A stretch of DNA of 64,000 bases from Methylobacterium thuringiense (lineage in GTDB: Bacteria > Pseudomonadota > Alphaproteobacteria > Rhizobiales > Beijerinckiaceae), in assembly GCF_022179645.1 (NCBI RefSeq), contig NZ_BPRA01000005.1, positions 62,001 to 126,000 of the forward strand. The letters are read 5' to 3'. This document shows positions 28,421-39,351 of this stretch, one piece after another (within the stretch, counting starts at the first letter, position 1; each line of letters opens with the position of its first letter). The notes under the pieces are model-generated. The model was not told the origin of the DNA. It saw only the letters and a program-made list of their open reading frames with translations, and did not search any database. The position numbers were made by a program, and so were the translations under genes.

Positions 28421-30247
28421 ATGGAAGACCGTCCGCTAGCCGAGCTGTTCGAGCCCGCGACCGAGGCGCGCTGGCGTGAGGCCGTCCAGGCGGCCCTGAA
28501 GGGCGGCGACTTCGAGAAGCGCCTCGTCGCGAAGACCGCCGACGGCCTGCGCATCGAGCCGCTCTACCCGGCCGCCGCGCCGATCGCACAGCCGGTGCGC
28601 GCGCCCGGCCCGTGGCGGCTATCGCAGCGCGTCGACCATCCCGATTTCGAGAAGGCCGCGGCGCAGGCGCTCGCCGACCTCGAAGGGGGCGCCGACTCCC
28701 TGACGATCGTCCATGCCGCCTCGCCTACCGCCCGCGGCTTCGGCCTCGACATCGGAGGCGTCGAAGACCTCGACGCGGCGCTTGACGGGGTGATGCTCAC
28801 GATCATCGCCCTGCGGCTGGATGCCGGCCCCAAGGGATTCGAACTCGCCGCGCATCTCAAGGCGCTCGTCGAGAAGCGCGGCGACGATCCGGCCGAGCTC
28901 GACATCGATCTCGGCCTCGATCCCATCGGCCTCTTCGCTGCCACCGGCCATGCGTCCGAGGGCTGGCAGACGGGACTCGCCAAGGCCGTCGTCGATTTCG
29001 AGGCCTATCGCGGCCGCGTCGCGCTCGCCGACGGGCGCGCCTATCACGAGGCCGGCGCCAGCGAGGTGCAGGAACTCGCCGCGGTGCTGTCCACGGCCGT
29101 CGCCTATCTGCGCGCGCTCGAGGCCGAGGGCGTCTCGCTCGATCGTGCCCGCGATGCGCTCTCCATCCTGCTCGTCGCCGATGCCGACGAGTTCCTGACC
29201 ATCGCCAAGTTCCGCGCGATCCGCCGGCTCTGGGCGCGCGTCGAGCAGGCCTGCGGCCTCGATCCAAAGCCCCTGCGCCTCCACGCCGAATCCGCCTGGC
29301 GGATGATGAGCCGCCGCGATCCCTTCGTGAACATCTTGCGCACCGGCATGGCCGCGGCCTCGGCTGGCCTCGGCGGCGCGGATTCCGTCGCCGTCCTGCC
29401 CTACACCCTGGCGCTCGGCCTGCCGGACGCGTTCGCGCGCCGCGTCGGCCGCAACAGCCAGACCATCCTCATCGAGGAATCGAGCCTGGCCAAGGTTTCG
29501 GATCCAGCCGCCGGTGCCGGCGGCTTCGAGTCGTTGACCGCCTCGCTCACCGAGGGCGCCTGGGCGGCGTTCCAGGAGATCGAGGCCGAGGGCGGCATCC
29601 TCGCCAGTCTGAAGGCCGGCAAGGTCCAGGCCCGCATCGCCGCAGTTCGCGAGGCCCGTGCCAGGCGCATCGCGACCCGGCGCGAGCCGCTCACGGGCGC
29701 CAGCGAGTTCCCGTTCCTCGCCGAGAAGCCGGTGGAGGTTCTCGAGATTGCACCGAAGGCGCCCGCCGCCGTCGGCGAAGGCGCCCTGCCCTCCCTGCGC
29801 CTGACCGAGCCGTTCGAGGCACTCCGCGATTCCTCCGACGCCTACCTCACGGCGCACGCGGCACGTCCGGCTGTGTTCCTGGCCAATCTCGGCCCCGTGG
29901 CGGTTCACAACGCCCGCTCGACTTTCGCCGCCAACGCCTTCGCGGCCGGCGGTATCGCGGCGCTCGGCAACGAAGGCTTTTCGGATCCGGCAGACCTCGC
30001 TCAGGCGTTCAAGGAATCCGGTGCGGCCATTGCCTGCATCTGCTCCTCGGACAAGCTCTACGAGACCGATGCAGCGCCCGCCGCGAAGGCGCTGAAGGAG
30101 GCGGGTGCCGACACGGTCTATCTCGCGGGCAAGCCGGCCGATGCCGACGCCCTGACATCGGCGGGCGTCGACGGCTTCCTGTTCGCGGGCTGCGATCTGC
30201 TCGCCCTGCTCACGCAGGCCCAGGAGCGGGCGACCGCGAAAGCTTGA
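28421..30247 (+). CDS. mcmB: Methylmalonyl-CoA mutase, small (beta) subunit
   Basis: Non-catalytic partner of the B12-dependent mutase that interconverts methylmalonyl- and succinyl-CoA; used in the ethylmalonyl-CoA pathway of methylotrophs. 608 residues: barrel domain (about 60-430, e.g. SAWRMMSRRDPFVNILRTG) and a C-terminal B12-like domain that lacks DxHxxG, typical of the small subunit. The large subunit is not adjacent. ATG 28421 chosen; GTG 28388 is possible. Confidence 0.95.
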   Translation: MEDRPLAELFEPATEARWREAVQAALKGGDFEKRLVAKTADGLRIEPLYPAAAPIAQPVRAPGPWRLSQRVDHPDFEKAAAQALADLEGGADSLTIVHAASPTARGFGLDIGGVEDLDAALDGVMLTIIALRLDAGPKGFELAAHLKALVEKRGDDPAELDIDLGLDPIGLFAATGHASEGWQTGLAKAVVDFEAYRGRVALADGRAYHEAGASEVQELAAVLSTAVAYLRALEAEGVSLDRARDALSILLVADADEFLTIAKFRAIRRLWARVEQACGLDPKPLRLHAESAWRMMSRRDPFVNILRTGMAAASAGLGGADSVAVLPYTLALGLPDAFARRVGRNSQTILIEESSLAKVSDPAAGAGGFESLTASLTEGAWAAFQEIEAEGGILASLKAGKVQARIAAVREARARRIATRREPLTGASEFPFLAEKPVEVLEIAPKAPAAVGEGALPSLRLTEPFEALRDSSDAYLTAHAARPAVFLANLGPVAVHNARSTFAANAFAAGGIAALGNEGFSDPADLAQAFKESGAAIACICSSDKLYETDAAPAAKALKEAGADTVYLAGKPADADALTSAGVDGFLFAGCDLLALLTQAQERATAKA

Positions 30248-30321
30248 GCCTGAAACCTCAGGTCGCCTCGGACGTTTCTGCTGGGTTAGAAACCGCAAGC
30301 GCTACGCCGCAGGGGCCGTCC

Positions 30322-30717
30322 ATGAGAATCCCGATCCTCGCCGCCACCATCGTCGCCGTGTCCGTCGGCGGCCTCACTGGTCCGGCGGACGCCGCCAAGC
30401 GCAAGGTTGCAGTTCCGAACAAGTTCGACGGCAACTGGAGCATCGAGGTGGTCACGCAGGACGGACCCTGCGATCGCGCCTATCGCTACGGCATCCAGGT
30501 CTACAAGGGCGAGGCGATCTATCCGGGTGGGGACGTGTCCATCCGGGGTCGCGTTTCGAAGGCCGGCCTGGTGTCCGGCGTGATCGCCCGGGGCTCCGAT
30601 TCCGCTCAGGTCACCGGACGGCTCACCGTCGGCGGATCCGGCGGCGGCAGCTGGGGCAGCACCGGCAACGGACCGATCGGCTGCAGCGGCCGCTGGACTG
30701 CCGTCAAGCGCGGCTGA
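30322..30717 (+). CDS. Small exported protein of unknown function
   Basis: 131 residues, signal peptide about 1-24 (GPADA). Contains NWSIEVVTQDGPCDRAYRYG and a glycine/serine-rich C-terminus (GGSGGGSWGS). Two cysteines likely form a disulfide. I know similar rhizobial proteins only as hypothetical. Ribosome binding site GCAGGGG before ATG 30322. Confidence 0.8.
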   Translation: MRIPILAATIVAVSVGGLTGPADAAKRKVAVPNKFDGNWSIEVVTQDGPCDRAYRYGIQVYKGEAIYPGGDVSIRGRVSKAGLVSGVIARGSDSAQVTGRLTVGGSGGGSWGSTGNGPIGCSGRWTAVKRG

Positions 30718-30871
30718 GTGTCGGCCGCCTCAGCGGTCGTTTTCTGTGGCGCGGCGGTGACAGGTGCGGCGGCGGCGTGCGGCAGTTCATTTTGCGCCGC
30801 ACATCGCCCTGTTCCGGGCTCATTTCTCCGGTGATACTCGATCGCATCAGCCCTGCTTCGAGGCACCTGTC

Positions 30872-31324
30872 ATGAAAGCGCTCCTCGCTTCCGGTCTCGC
30901 CGTCGTTCTGTTCACGGCGGGTGCGCAGGCCCGGCCCGAGCAGCGCGTTCCCGGCAAGCCGCATCCGGTCATGGCTCCGCTCGAGCAGGCGGCCACGGAT
31001 TGCTTCGCCGAAACGGTGATGGCGAACCCAAAGGCGACCGGTCTCGCCAGAGCGGGGCGCTGGTATGATGCGGCCGGGGTGATCGGCTTCCTGTGCCGGC
31101 CGGAAGTCGGGCGCATGGTGCAGGCCCATGACCGGCTTTACGGTGCCGGAACGGGCGACCGCTACTTCAAGGGCGCCTATGCACGTCACCTCGACAAGCA
31201 GCTCGAGGCCCGCCTGCAGCCGATGCTCGAAACGAAGACGCTCGCGAGTGCCGAGCCGCCGGCCGACAAGTCGGGCGCCGGGCTGCCTGCCGATGCGGCA
31301 TCTGCCGCCGAGACGGCGCAGTGA
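30872..31324 (+). CDS. Small exported protein of unknown function
   Basis: 150 residues. Signal peptide about 1-20 (AGAQARP). The mature part has two cysteines (TDCFAETVM, FLCRPEVG), RLYGAGTGDRYFKGAYARHLDKQL and an Ala-rich tail. Unrecognised. The ORF upstream of ATG 30872 is not needed. Confidence 0.8.
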   Translation: MKALLASGLAVVLFTAGAQARPEQRVPGKPHPVMAPLEQAATDCFAETVMANPKATGLARAGRWYDAAGVIGFLCRPEVGRMVQAHDRLYGAGTGDRYFKGAYARHLDKQLEARLQPMLETKTLASAEPPADKSGAGLPADAASAAETAQ

Positions 31325-31370
31325 CGTTGTGACGCTTGGGGCCGGCGGTCCCTTCGCTCGCCCCGTCACC

Positions 31371-31967
31371 TCAGTTTAGCAGCGACACCTCGGGCCGCTC
31401 CAGCTGGCGGGCGAGGGACGACGCGATCTCGATGAGCACCATGTCGACGAGCGCGTGCAGGGTCGGACTCTGGATGTCCTGAACCGCGCCCCGCAGGTCG
31501 ATCGCCAGACCCGCAGCGCGATCCAGTGCGGCGAGCACCTTTTGGGCCTTCAACGGCACCGTCGCGGCCTCGGTGCCGGGGTAGTCGAAAAGGGCGCCGC
31601 AGGCCCAGTCCGCCGTATCGTGCTCATCGAACGACAGCCGCATGAGATCGAGGATCGTGCGCGGCGCGGCATCGCCGGTGTCGGACACCCGATAGATCGT
31701 CTGCTCGAGGCCTTTCCGACCATGGCTCACCCGTCCCGAAAAGGCGGCGCGGTCCTTCGGATGAAGCGCCGGCACGAAGGCCGAGACCGGCGCACCCTCG
31801 CGAATGATCGCGGGATTGAGGCGGAAGATCCGCGCCATGCCGACGCACGGGAAAATCCGGTTCTCCGCGATGTTCCACTCGAAAAGGCCGACGATGTTCG
31901 CCGCGTCGAGGATCGGCTCCAATGGGGCGAGATCCGGCCAGGGCGGAAGGCGCTGCAGATGGGGCAA
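31371..31967 (-). CDS. PAS-domain protein
   Basis: 198 residues with one PAS-like domain (about 18-125, LDAANIVGLFEWNIAENRIF) and a helical C-terminus (about 130-195), but no output kinase or HTH. TTG start with GGAAGG about eight bases upstream. Probably a small sensor or partner; ligand unknown. Confidence 0.8.
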   Translation of the reverse strand: MPHLQRLPPWPDLAPLEPILDAANIVGLFEWNIAENRIFPCVGMARIFRLNPAIIREGAPVSAFVPALHPKDRAAFSGRVSHGRKGLEQTIYRVSDTGDAAPRTILDLMRLSFDEHDTADWACGALFDYPGTEAATVPLKAQKVLAALDRAAGLAIDLRGAVQDIQSPTLHALVDMVLIEIASSLARQLERPEVSLLN

Positions 31968-32161
31968 GATAGACCTTCCAGGCCGGGAATGGAGCGATCC
32001 GCATCATCGGCTGCGGCACCGGGAAACAACGGCAACGGTCAACACTGTATCGGCCGGCCGTTCCGTCGCCAAGTTGTCATGGTTCTTGGATGCCGTTATT
32101 CCGCCGCAACAGCAATCTTCGCCCGTGGCGGGACAGATGTGCCCGGGCGGCATACAGGCCG

Positions 32162-33211
32162 CTACGGTTGAACTTTTGCCCGCTCGGCGCCGAGCGCCTC
32201 CGCCCTCGTCCGATCTTCCTTCGTCAGCCCGGTCAGCGATTGATCGAGCCACGCATCCGACAATCCCTGGGCCGCCGCCGCAAGGTTCCAGGCTCCGGCC
32301 TCGACGAGGTTCTTGTTGACGCCGCGGCCGACGACATAGAGACGGGCGACCCGGTTCTGCGCGATGGCGTTGCCGCGTGCTGCCGCATGCAGGAAATAGC
32401 GTGCGGCACGCGCCTCGTCCTTGGCTACGCCGGTGCCGTTGAACAGCAGGATCGCGAATTCGACCTCGCCGGCGAGATCGCCGTTGTCGGCGGCCCGTCG
32501 AAAGTAATCTGCGGCCTTGGCCGGATCCTTCGCAACGCCGCGGCCCTGAAGATAGAGCACGCCGAGATCGTGCTGCGCCGGAGCGAGTTCGGTCTTGGCC
32601 GCCTTCTCGAACAGGGCCGCAGCCGTCACGACGTCCTCGGGCTTGCCGGAACTCAGCTGGAGTAGCGCAAGATTGTAGGAAGCGGATGCCTCGCCCTTCT
32701 CGGAGGCCTGTTCCAGCCAGTGTTTGCCAGCCTTCTGGTCCTTGGCCTGACCGCGCCCGTCCATCGCCATCAACCCGAGGGACGCCATGGCGTGCGCGTC
32801 GCCGAGGCCTGCGGCGAGGCGGTACCATTCCAGCGCCCGCTTCGGGTCCTGCTTCACGCCCAGGCCCTGATTGTAGAGCTCGCCGAGCAACGTCAGCGCT
32901 GCCGCATCCTTCGGGTTGGTCTCGATGCGTTTCGAGGCTTCCCGGAAGGCGGTCTTGTAGCGCCCGCGCTGGTAGGCGCCGTACGCCATGTCGGCGTTTG
33001 CGGTGGAGGCCGGCCGCAAGCCTTCGGCATTCGGCGTGTAGGGCGTTGGGAGATCGCGGGAGAACCCCTTGGGCGCCACTTTGGGATCGACCGACTTCAG
33101 CGTCTGGTCCATCGTCGGGGGGACGATGGAAGGCGGGTTCGGAGCCGCCAGGGCATCGAGCGGGCTCGCCAGCAGCGCCAGGGCGAAGAGGCCGGCTCCG
33201 ACCCGCGTCAT
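32162..33211 (-). CDS. Exported Sel1/TPR-repeat protein
   Basis: 349 residues. Signal peptide about 1-22 (PLDALAA), then about six Sel1-like repeats (LGELYNQGLGVKQDPKRALEW, LGVLYLQGRGVAKDPAKA and others) covering 110-330. Likely a periplasmic scaffold for protein contacts. ATG 33211 overlaps the stop of the thiE-like gene (ATGA), so it is the last gene of the glycolysis operon. Confidence 0.9.
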   Translation of the reverse strand: MTRVGAGLFALALLASPLDALAAPNPPSIVPPTMDQTLKSVDPKVAPKGFSRDLPTPYTPNAEGLRPASTANADMAYGAYQRGRYKTAFREASKRIETNPKDAAALTLLGELYNQGLGVKQDPKRALEWYRLAAGLGDAHAMASLGLMAMDGRGQAKDQKAGKHWLEQASEKGEASASYNLALLQLSSGKPEDVVTAAALFEKAAKTELAPAQHDLGVLYLQGRGVAKDPAKAADYFRRAADNGDLAGEVEFAILLFNGTGVAKDEARAARYFLHAAARGNAIAQNRVARLYVVGRGVNKNLVEAGAWNLAAAAQGLSDAWLDQSLTGLTKEDRTRAEALGAERAKVQP

Positions 33212-33870
33212 CGTGCCGCGCCCGCTGCCGTGAGCGCCTCCATCGCCGCCGCGACGGCGTCGGGCGCATCGAACCAGAGAGATCCCTCCAGCCCAACGAA
33301 CTCGGCGCCGGTCTTCGCGAGCGCCTCGACCTCCACCGCCTCTACCGCCACCGCGATGCACGGCGTCTCGAAGATTTCCGCCCACCACGCCGCCCGCTCG
33401 CGGACGAGCTCGCGGTCCGGCGCGACGCCGTCCGGATAGAGGCCGCCGAACATCAGGTAGTCGGCCTGGGTCTCGCCCGCCGCCATCGCGGCGTGCTTCG
33501 ATTCGAGAAAGCCGCCGCAGCCGAGGATGCGGCCGTCGCGCAGCCGCCCGCGGAGGTCGCGCAACTCCGTCTCGTCCGCCTTGTCGACGTGGACGCCGTC
33601 CGCCCCGCCGCGGGCGGCGACGCCGACGGGATCGCCCTGGAAGCCGGGGATGCAGACGACGACGGCCGCGCCATGCTCCTGCACCGGCGGCGCCAGGCGC
33701 TTCACGAGGCTCACGAGGTAGCGCTCGTCGGACGGGGCGAGGCGCAGGATCACCGCAGCGACGTCACCGGCCGCGCAGGCCGCTCTCAGCGCGTCGATCG
33801 TCTTCTCGGCCTGCGCGTCGTCGATGCCGTAGGGCGTCAGCAAGGCGAGGCGGGGGGCGTCTTCGGACAT
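33208..33870 (-). CDS. thiE: ThiE/TenI-like thiamine-phosphate synthase family protein
   Basis: 220 residues with a TIM-barrel pattern: VCIPGFQGDPVGVAARGGADGVHV and DYLMFGGLYPD. Many alphaproteobacteria have a similar ThiE-like gene next to fba; whether this one truly couples thiazole and pyrimidine is uncertain because the classic ThiE signature residues are only partly visible. Downstream of fba, 100 bases away, with a hairpin between. Confidence 0.8.
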   Translation of the reverse strand: MSEDAPRLALLTPYGIDDAQAEKTIDALRAACAAGDVAAVILRLAPSDERYLVSLVKRLAPPVQEHGAAVVVCIPGFQGDPVGVAARGGADGVHVDKADETELRDLRGRLRDGRILGCGGFLESKHAAMAAGETQADYLMFGGLYPDGVAPDRELVRERAAWWAEIFETPCIAVAVEAVEVEALAKTGAEFVGLEGSLWFDAPDAVAAAMEALTAAGAAR

Positions 33871-33905
33871 CGGCTCCGCGGGTGGCTGACGCCCTCCCCG
33901 GATCG

Positions 33906-33953
33906 GGGAGGATCGACGTGGGGATGGATCTCGCGGGGGACTTCGATCCTCCC
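33906..33953. repeat. Hairpin repeat between fba and the thiE-like gene
   Basis: 11-base arms GGGAGGATCGA (33906-33916) and its complement (33943-33953) around a 26-base loop; a second small palindrome CCTCCCCGGATCGGGGAGG (33893-33911) abuts it. No T-run, so probably an intercistronic repeat rather than a terminator. Confidence 0.55.
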
Positions 33954-33970
33954 GCGAACGAGACTGGCGA

Positions 33971-35038
33971 TCAGCCGTCGATGCGCGGGTCGAGCGAACC
34001 GTCCGCGTAGCGCTTGGCCATCTGGGCGACGGAAATCGGGCGGATCTTGGAGCCCTGGCCGGCGGTGCCGAACTCCTCGAAGCGCTGCTTGCAGAGCTTC
34101 GTCATCGCCTCCATGGCGGGCTTCAGGTACTTCCGCGGATCGAACTCGGCCGGATTCTCCGTGAGGATCTTCCGGATCTGGCCGGTCATCGCCATGCGGT
34201 TGTCGGTGTCGATGTTGATCTTGCGCACGCCGTGCTTGATGCCGCGCTGGATCTCCTCCACCGGCACGCCCCAGGTCGGCTTCATCTGCCCGCCATACTG
34301 GTTGATGATGTCCTGCAGGTCCTGCGGCACCGAGGAGGAACCGTGCATGACGAGGTGGGTCGTCGGCAGGCGGCGGTGAATCTCCTCGATCACGTTCATG
34401 GCGAGCACGTCGCCGTCAGGCTGCTTCGTGAACTTGTAGGCGCCATGGCTGGTGCCCATGGCCACCGCCAGCGCATCGACCTTGGTCTCGCGCACGAACT
34501 TCACGGCTTCGTCCGGGTCGGTGAGGAGCTGGTCGTGGGAGAGCTCACCCTCGGCGCCGTGGCCGTCCTCGGCCTCGCCCGTGCCGCTCTCGAGCGAGCC
34601 GAGCACGCCGAGCTCGCCCTCGACCGAGACACCGGCCCAATGGGCCATCTTGGTGACGTTGCGGGTAATCTCGACGTTGTAGGCGTAGTCGGCCGGGGTC
34701 TTGCCGTCGGCCTTCAGCGAGCCGTCCATCATCACCGAGGTGAAGCCGTACTGGATCGCGGTGGCGCAGGTGGCTTCGTTGTTGCCGTGGTCGAGATGCA
34801 TACAGACGGGGATGTGCGGATAGATCTCGACGAGCCCGTCGATGAGCTTGGCCAGCACCACGTCGTTGGCATAGGCGCGCGCGCCCTTGCTGGCCTGCAG
34901 GATCACGGGCGAATCGGTGGCGTCGGCCGCGGCCATGATCGCCAGCCCCTGCTCCATGTTGTTCAGGTTGAACGCGGGCACGCCGTAGCCATGCTCGGCG
35001 GCGTGATCCAGGAGCTGCCGAAGGGTGATGCGTGCCAT
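33971..35038 (-). CDS. fba: Class II fructose-bisphosphate aldolase
   Basis: Zinc-dependent aldolase of glycolysis, gluconeogenesis and carbon fixation. 355 residues, CbbA-type. Zinc and substrate motifs: [45 protein letters not shown] and [12 protein letters not shown] 35038 chosen; earlier codons overlap the repeat region and lack conservation. Part of gapA-unknown-pgk-fba. Confidence 0.97.
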   Translation of the reverse strand: MARITLRQLLDHAAEHGYGVPAFNLNNMEQGLAIMAAADATDSPVILQASKGARAYANDVVLAKLIDGLVEIYPHIPVCMHLDHGNNEATCATAIQYGFTSVMMDGSLKADGKTPADYAYNVEITRNVTKMAHWAGVSVEGELGVLGSLESGTGEAEDGHGAEGELSHDQLLTDPDEAVKFVRETKVDALAVAMGTSHGAYKFTKQPDGDVLAMNVIEEIHRRLPTTHLVMHGSSSVPQDLQDIINQYGGQMKPTWGVPVEEIQRGIKHGVRKINIDTDNRMAMTGQIRKILTENPAEFDPRKYLKPAMEAMTKLCKQRFEEFGTAGQGSKIRPISVAQMAKRYADGSLDPRIDG

Positions 35039-35096
35039 GTTCCGTTCCCCATGCCAGTCGATCGGCATCGAACGGCCGATCCCAAACAAACCACCT

Positions 35097-35207
35097 CATC
35101 GTGAGGTGCCGTAGCAGAGCGGAGGCCTCGAAGGAGGGCTCCTGTTACCACTGCGATCCCTGGAGCCCTCCTTCGAGGCCTGCTGACGCAGGCACCTCAG
35201 GGCGATG
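35097..35207. repeat. Extragenic palindromic repeat between pgk and fba
   Basis: Long imperfect inverted repeat: GAGGTGCC...GGAGGCCTCGAAGGAGGGCTCC on the left and its complement GGAGCCC...GGCACCTC on the right. No coding potential. Typical of a genome-wide repeat family; the transcript could fold into a large hairpin that changes mRNA decay between pgk and fba (inference). Confidence 0.75.
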
Positions 35208-35228
35208 GTGGGATCGCGCCGTGCGTTC

Positions 35229-36431
<1,203 letters not shown>

Positions 36432-36441
36432 CGGGTCTCGC

Positions 36442-36918
36442 TCAGGGCTGCGTCGCGGCGGGGGCGGCGCGCTGGGGCAGCATGCTGTCGATGTTGAGCC
36501 GCTGTACCGCCACGGTGAGTACCACGGTGAGCACCGCGGTGATGATCGCGGTGAGCACCAGGGCACCGGTGCCGGGGCTGCGCTTCACGCGCTCGTTGAT
36601 GCTGCGGACTTCGCCGCGGAGCGCCGCGAGATCGGACTGGCGGGCCACCTCGTTCATGCGGGTGGTGGCGCCCTCGATCTTCTCCTCCATGCGGGAGAGG
36701 AGCTGCTCGGAGCGGGCGTACTTGTCCTCGATCCGCGCAGTCTTGTCCTCGATCCGGGCGAGCTGGTCTCCGACCGCGGAGCCGGCCGGCGCCGGCGTGC
36801 TCGGCGCCACGGCGGCGGCCGGCTTCTCGACGGCCGCCGGTGTCGGAGCGGGAGCGGGGGCTGGCGAAGCCGACATGAAATTCGGTCCACCGATCTTGGT
36901 CTGAGCGTCGTCGGCCAT
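36442..36918 (-). CDS. Unknown coiled-coil protein with C-terminal membrane helix
   Basis: 158 residues: Pro/Ala-rich N-terminus (about 15-50), coiled coil with tandem RIEDK repeats (about 53-110, [18 protein letters not shown]), and one membrane helix near 118-140 ([20 protein letters not shown]). Not recognised. It is embedded between gapA and pgk, 10 bases before pgk, so it is likely expressed with the glycolytic genes. Could anchor or organise proteins at the membrane (inference). Confidence 0.8.
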   Translation of the reverse strand: MADDAQTKIGGPNFMSASPAPAPAPTPAAVEKPAAAVAPSTPAPAGSAVGDQLARIEDKTARIEDKYARSEQLLSRMEEKIEGATTRMNEVARQSDLAALRGEVRSINERVKRSPGTGALVLTAIITAVLTVVLTVAVQRLNIDSMLPQRAAPAATQP

Positions 36919-36986
36919 CGTTGAAAAGACTCCGGCTGTCGTTCGAGGAGGCGATGCATCCGGAGGGCACCGCCCCCCGGCGCCGA

Positions 36987-37994
36987 TCAGATCAGCTTGC
37001 CCAGTGCAACCGCCGTATCGACCATGCGGTTCGAGAAGCCCCACTCGTTGTCGTACCAGGCCAGGATCCGCACGAAGGTGCCGTCCATGACCTTGGTCTG
37101 ATCGAGGTGGAAGGTCGAGGAATGCGGGTCGTGGTTGAAGTCGATCGAGACGTTGGGCTGGTCGGTATAGGCGAGCACGCCCTTGAGCGGGCCGTCGGCC
37201 GCCGCCTTGATCGCGTCGTTGATCTCCTGAACCGAGGTCTCGCGCTTGGCCGTGAAGACGAGGTCCACCGCCGAGACGTTCGGGGTCGGCACGCGGATCG
37301 AGGTGCCGTCGAGCTTGCCCTTCAGCTCCGGCAGCACGAGCCCGACGGCCTTGGCGGCGCCCGTCGAGGTCGGGATCATGGAGAGCGCGGCGGCACGGGC
37401 CCGGTAGAGGTCCTTGTGCATCTGGTCGAGCGAGGGCTGGTCGTTGGTGTAGGAGTGGATCGTCGTCATGAAGCCGCGCTCGATCCCGACGAGATCGTGC
37501 AGCACCTTGGCCACCGGCACGAGGCAGTTGGTGGTGCAGGAGGCGTTCGAGATCACGAGGTGGTCGGCGGTCAGCTTGTCGTGGTTGACGCCGTAGACGA
37601 CCGTCAGGTCTGCGCCGTCGGCCGGGGCCGAGACGATGACGCGCTTGGCGCCCGCCTCGAGATGGGCCTTGGCCTTGTCCTTCGAGGTGAAGATGCCGGT
37701 GCATTCGAGCGCGATGTCGACGCCGAGTTCGCGGTGCGGCAGCTCGGCCGGGTTGCGCACGGCCGTGACCTTGATGCGCTTGCCGTCGACGATGATGAAC
37801 TCGCCGTCGACCTCGACCTTGCTGTTGAAGCGGCCGTGGATCGAATCGAAGCGCAGCAGGTGGGCGTTGGTCTCGACCGGGCCGAGATCGTTGATGGCCA
37901 CCACCTCGATGTCGGTGCGGCCGGCTTCGTGGATGGCGCGCAGCACGTTGCGGCCGATGCGCCCGAACCCGTTGATGGCAACCTTCACCGTCAC
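36987..37994 (-). CDS. gapA: Glyceraldehyde-3-phosphate dehydrogenase
   Basis: 335 residues. NAD-binding [12 protein letters not shown] (9-20), catalytic Cys in [10 protein letters not shown] near 150-159, and [12 protein letters not shown] at the C-terminus. GTG 37994 start is supported by AAGGAGT upstream. Unlike many relatives, no transketolase precedes it; gapA is first of the run toward pgk. Confidence 0.97.
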   Translation of the reverse strand: MTVKVAINGFGRIGRNVLRAIHEAGRTDIEVVAINDLGPVETNAHLLRFDSIHGRFNSKVEVDGEFIIVDGKRIKVTAVRNPAELPHRELGVDIALECTGIFTSKDKAKAHLEAGAKRVIVSAPADGADLTVVYGVNHDKLTADHLVISNASCTTNCLVPVAKVLHDLVGIERGFMTTIHSYTNDQPSLDQMHKDLYRARAAALSMIPTSTGAAKAVGLVLPELKGKLDGTSIRVPTPNVSAVDLVFTAKRETSVQEINDAIKAAADGPLKGVLAYTDQPNVSIDFNHDPHSSTFHLDQTKVMDGTFVRILAWYDNEWGFSNRMVDTAVALGKLI

Positions 37995-38378
37995 GGCGTG
38001 ACTCCTTCGCAAGCTGCGGCGCTCCGGCGCCGTTCGATCGGACAATGTTGCGCCGCCACGAGGCGGCACCCGCCGCTCCATGACGGCTCCGCTTGAACCT
38101 CGGATGAACCGGGGTGGATCGGCGGCGCCGCGGCCCGGCGGGCGCTCGGGATCATCCGGGCGGCGGACGATCTGCGCGAGGGGCCGGAAGGTGTCACGGG
38201 CTGGAATTCCGGAAAACTGTGCGCGCCATGAGACGATCGCGGCGCGCGCCGGGTCTCTAACATGGCGATGGGGGCTGTCAAAGCACGCGGAAGCGCTTCG
38301 AAAGGGGATTATGGCGCGGCGAAGGCTGGAAAATTCTTGTCCGCCGGGCGAAACCACGGACGTGGGAGAATGGTGCGA
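37995..38378. other. Divergent promoter region between gapA and DUF4164 gene
   Basis: About 380 bases without a credible gene. It must carry promoters for both the leftward glycolysis operon and the rightward zapA run. I see no clear CbbR-type site, riboswitch or tRNA. Confidence 0.5.
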
Positions 38379-38666
38379 ATGGCGGTGATCGCGGACGCGT
38401 TGCGGCGGCTGGACTTGGCCATGGTGCGCCTCGAAGCGGCGGTCACCCGGCGCGTCGAGGCCGAGACGGCCCGGGCCGACCGTGACGTCGAGCTGGCGCT
38501 GATGGACGAGGACCGCGCGCGCCTCGCCGCCGAGCTCGATGCGGCGAGCGCGCAACTCGCCCGCATGGCGAGCGTCACCGGCGACGTGGAGCGCCGCCTT
38601 GGCCGCGCCATCGAGACCGTCGAGACCGTGCTCGACCGCCGCCCGCCGTCGCGTCCCGGGGCCTGA
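38379..38666 (+). CDS. DUF4164 family coiled-coil protein
   Basis: 95 residues, a single long coiled coil ([35 protein letters not shown]). In Rhizobiales this small gene regularly precedes zapA, so a role in cell division is suggested by context only. GGGAG lies 10 bases ahead of ATG 38379; ATG 38370 is also in frame but too close to it. Confidence 0.8.
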   Translation: MAVIADALRRLDLAMVRLEAAVTRRVEAETARADRDVELALMDEDRARLAAELDAASAQLARMASVTGDVERRLGRAIETVETVLDRRPPSRPGA

Positions 38667-38677
38667 GGGAGACCCGC

Positions 38678-39055
38678 ATGGCCCATGTCACCGTCACCAT
38701 CGCCGGCAAGACCTACCGCATGGCCTGCGGCGCGGGCGAGGAGGATCACCTCACCGCCCTCGCCACCGGCTTCGACGCCAAGGTCGCCGAGATGCGAAAG
38801 GCCTTCGGCGAGATCGGCGACATGCGCCTCCACGTCATGGCCGCCCTCACCGTCTCGGACGAACTCGCCGAGCTGAAGAGCCGTTTCGCCGCATTGGAAG
38901 CAGAAGCCGCGGGCCTGCGCGAAGCCGCATCGTCCGGCGAGGCTCGGTTGGCAGAGGGGATCGAGAAGACCGCCGAGCGGATCGAGCGGTTGACGCAGTC
39001 GCTGAATACGCCGGCACCGCGGGTGGACGCCACTGGATCGGACGGGGATCGGTAA
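38678..39055 (+). CDS. zapA: Cell division protein ZapA
   Basis: 125 residues. FtsZ-ring associated protein: N-terminal beta part [22 protein letters not shown] and a long coiled coil (about 60-110). Starts 11 bases after the DUF4164 stop. Followed by a probable 6S RNA and the 5-formyl-THF cyclo-ligase, the widely conserved zapA-ssrS-fau order. Confidence 0.93.
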   Translation: MAHVTVTIAGKTYRMACGAGEEDHLTALATGFDAKVAEMRKAFGEIGDMRLHVMAALTVSDELAELKSRFAALEAEAAGLREAASSGEARLAEGIEKTAERIERLTQSLNTPAPRVDATGSDGDR

Positions 39056-39136
39056 CAGAAGGGTCCCGTGCCCTGCGCAGGCGGCCGGGCGCCGGATCGA
39101 TTGATTGTCGGCAAATTCCCCGGCCCCGAACGGCTG

Positions 39137-39332
39137 GTGCCACTGGCGTCCGAGCCCCGTCGCGATTACATCGGTGAGGCGGGGCTGCAGGGTTCGACTG
39201 GAGCACTATCCCCGGGGCCTTATCGACTCCCCAGGGAGCTGTCCCTGGCCTTGTCCCTGGACTTGGCCAACACGGCGCCCACCTACACTGTAGGTTTCCC
39301 GGGATCGATCCTCCGACGGCCCACGTGGCTCC
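39137..39332 (+). ncRNA. ssrS: Probable 6S RNA
   Basis: The 296-base gap between zapA and the 5-formyl-THF cyclo-ligase gene is where 6S RNA lies in many proteobacteria. The ends pair: GTGCCACTGGCGTCCGAG (39137-39154) against CTCCGACGGCCCACGTGGC (39311-39329), with G/C-rich inner arms and an open purine/pyrimidine centre. 6S RNA mimics an open promoter to sequester RNA polymerase. Ends are approximate. Confidence 0.7.
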
Positions 39333-39351
39333 GCACCTTCATTTTTCAGAC

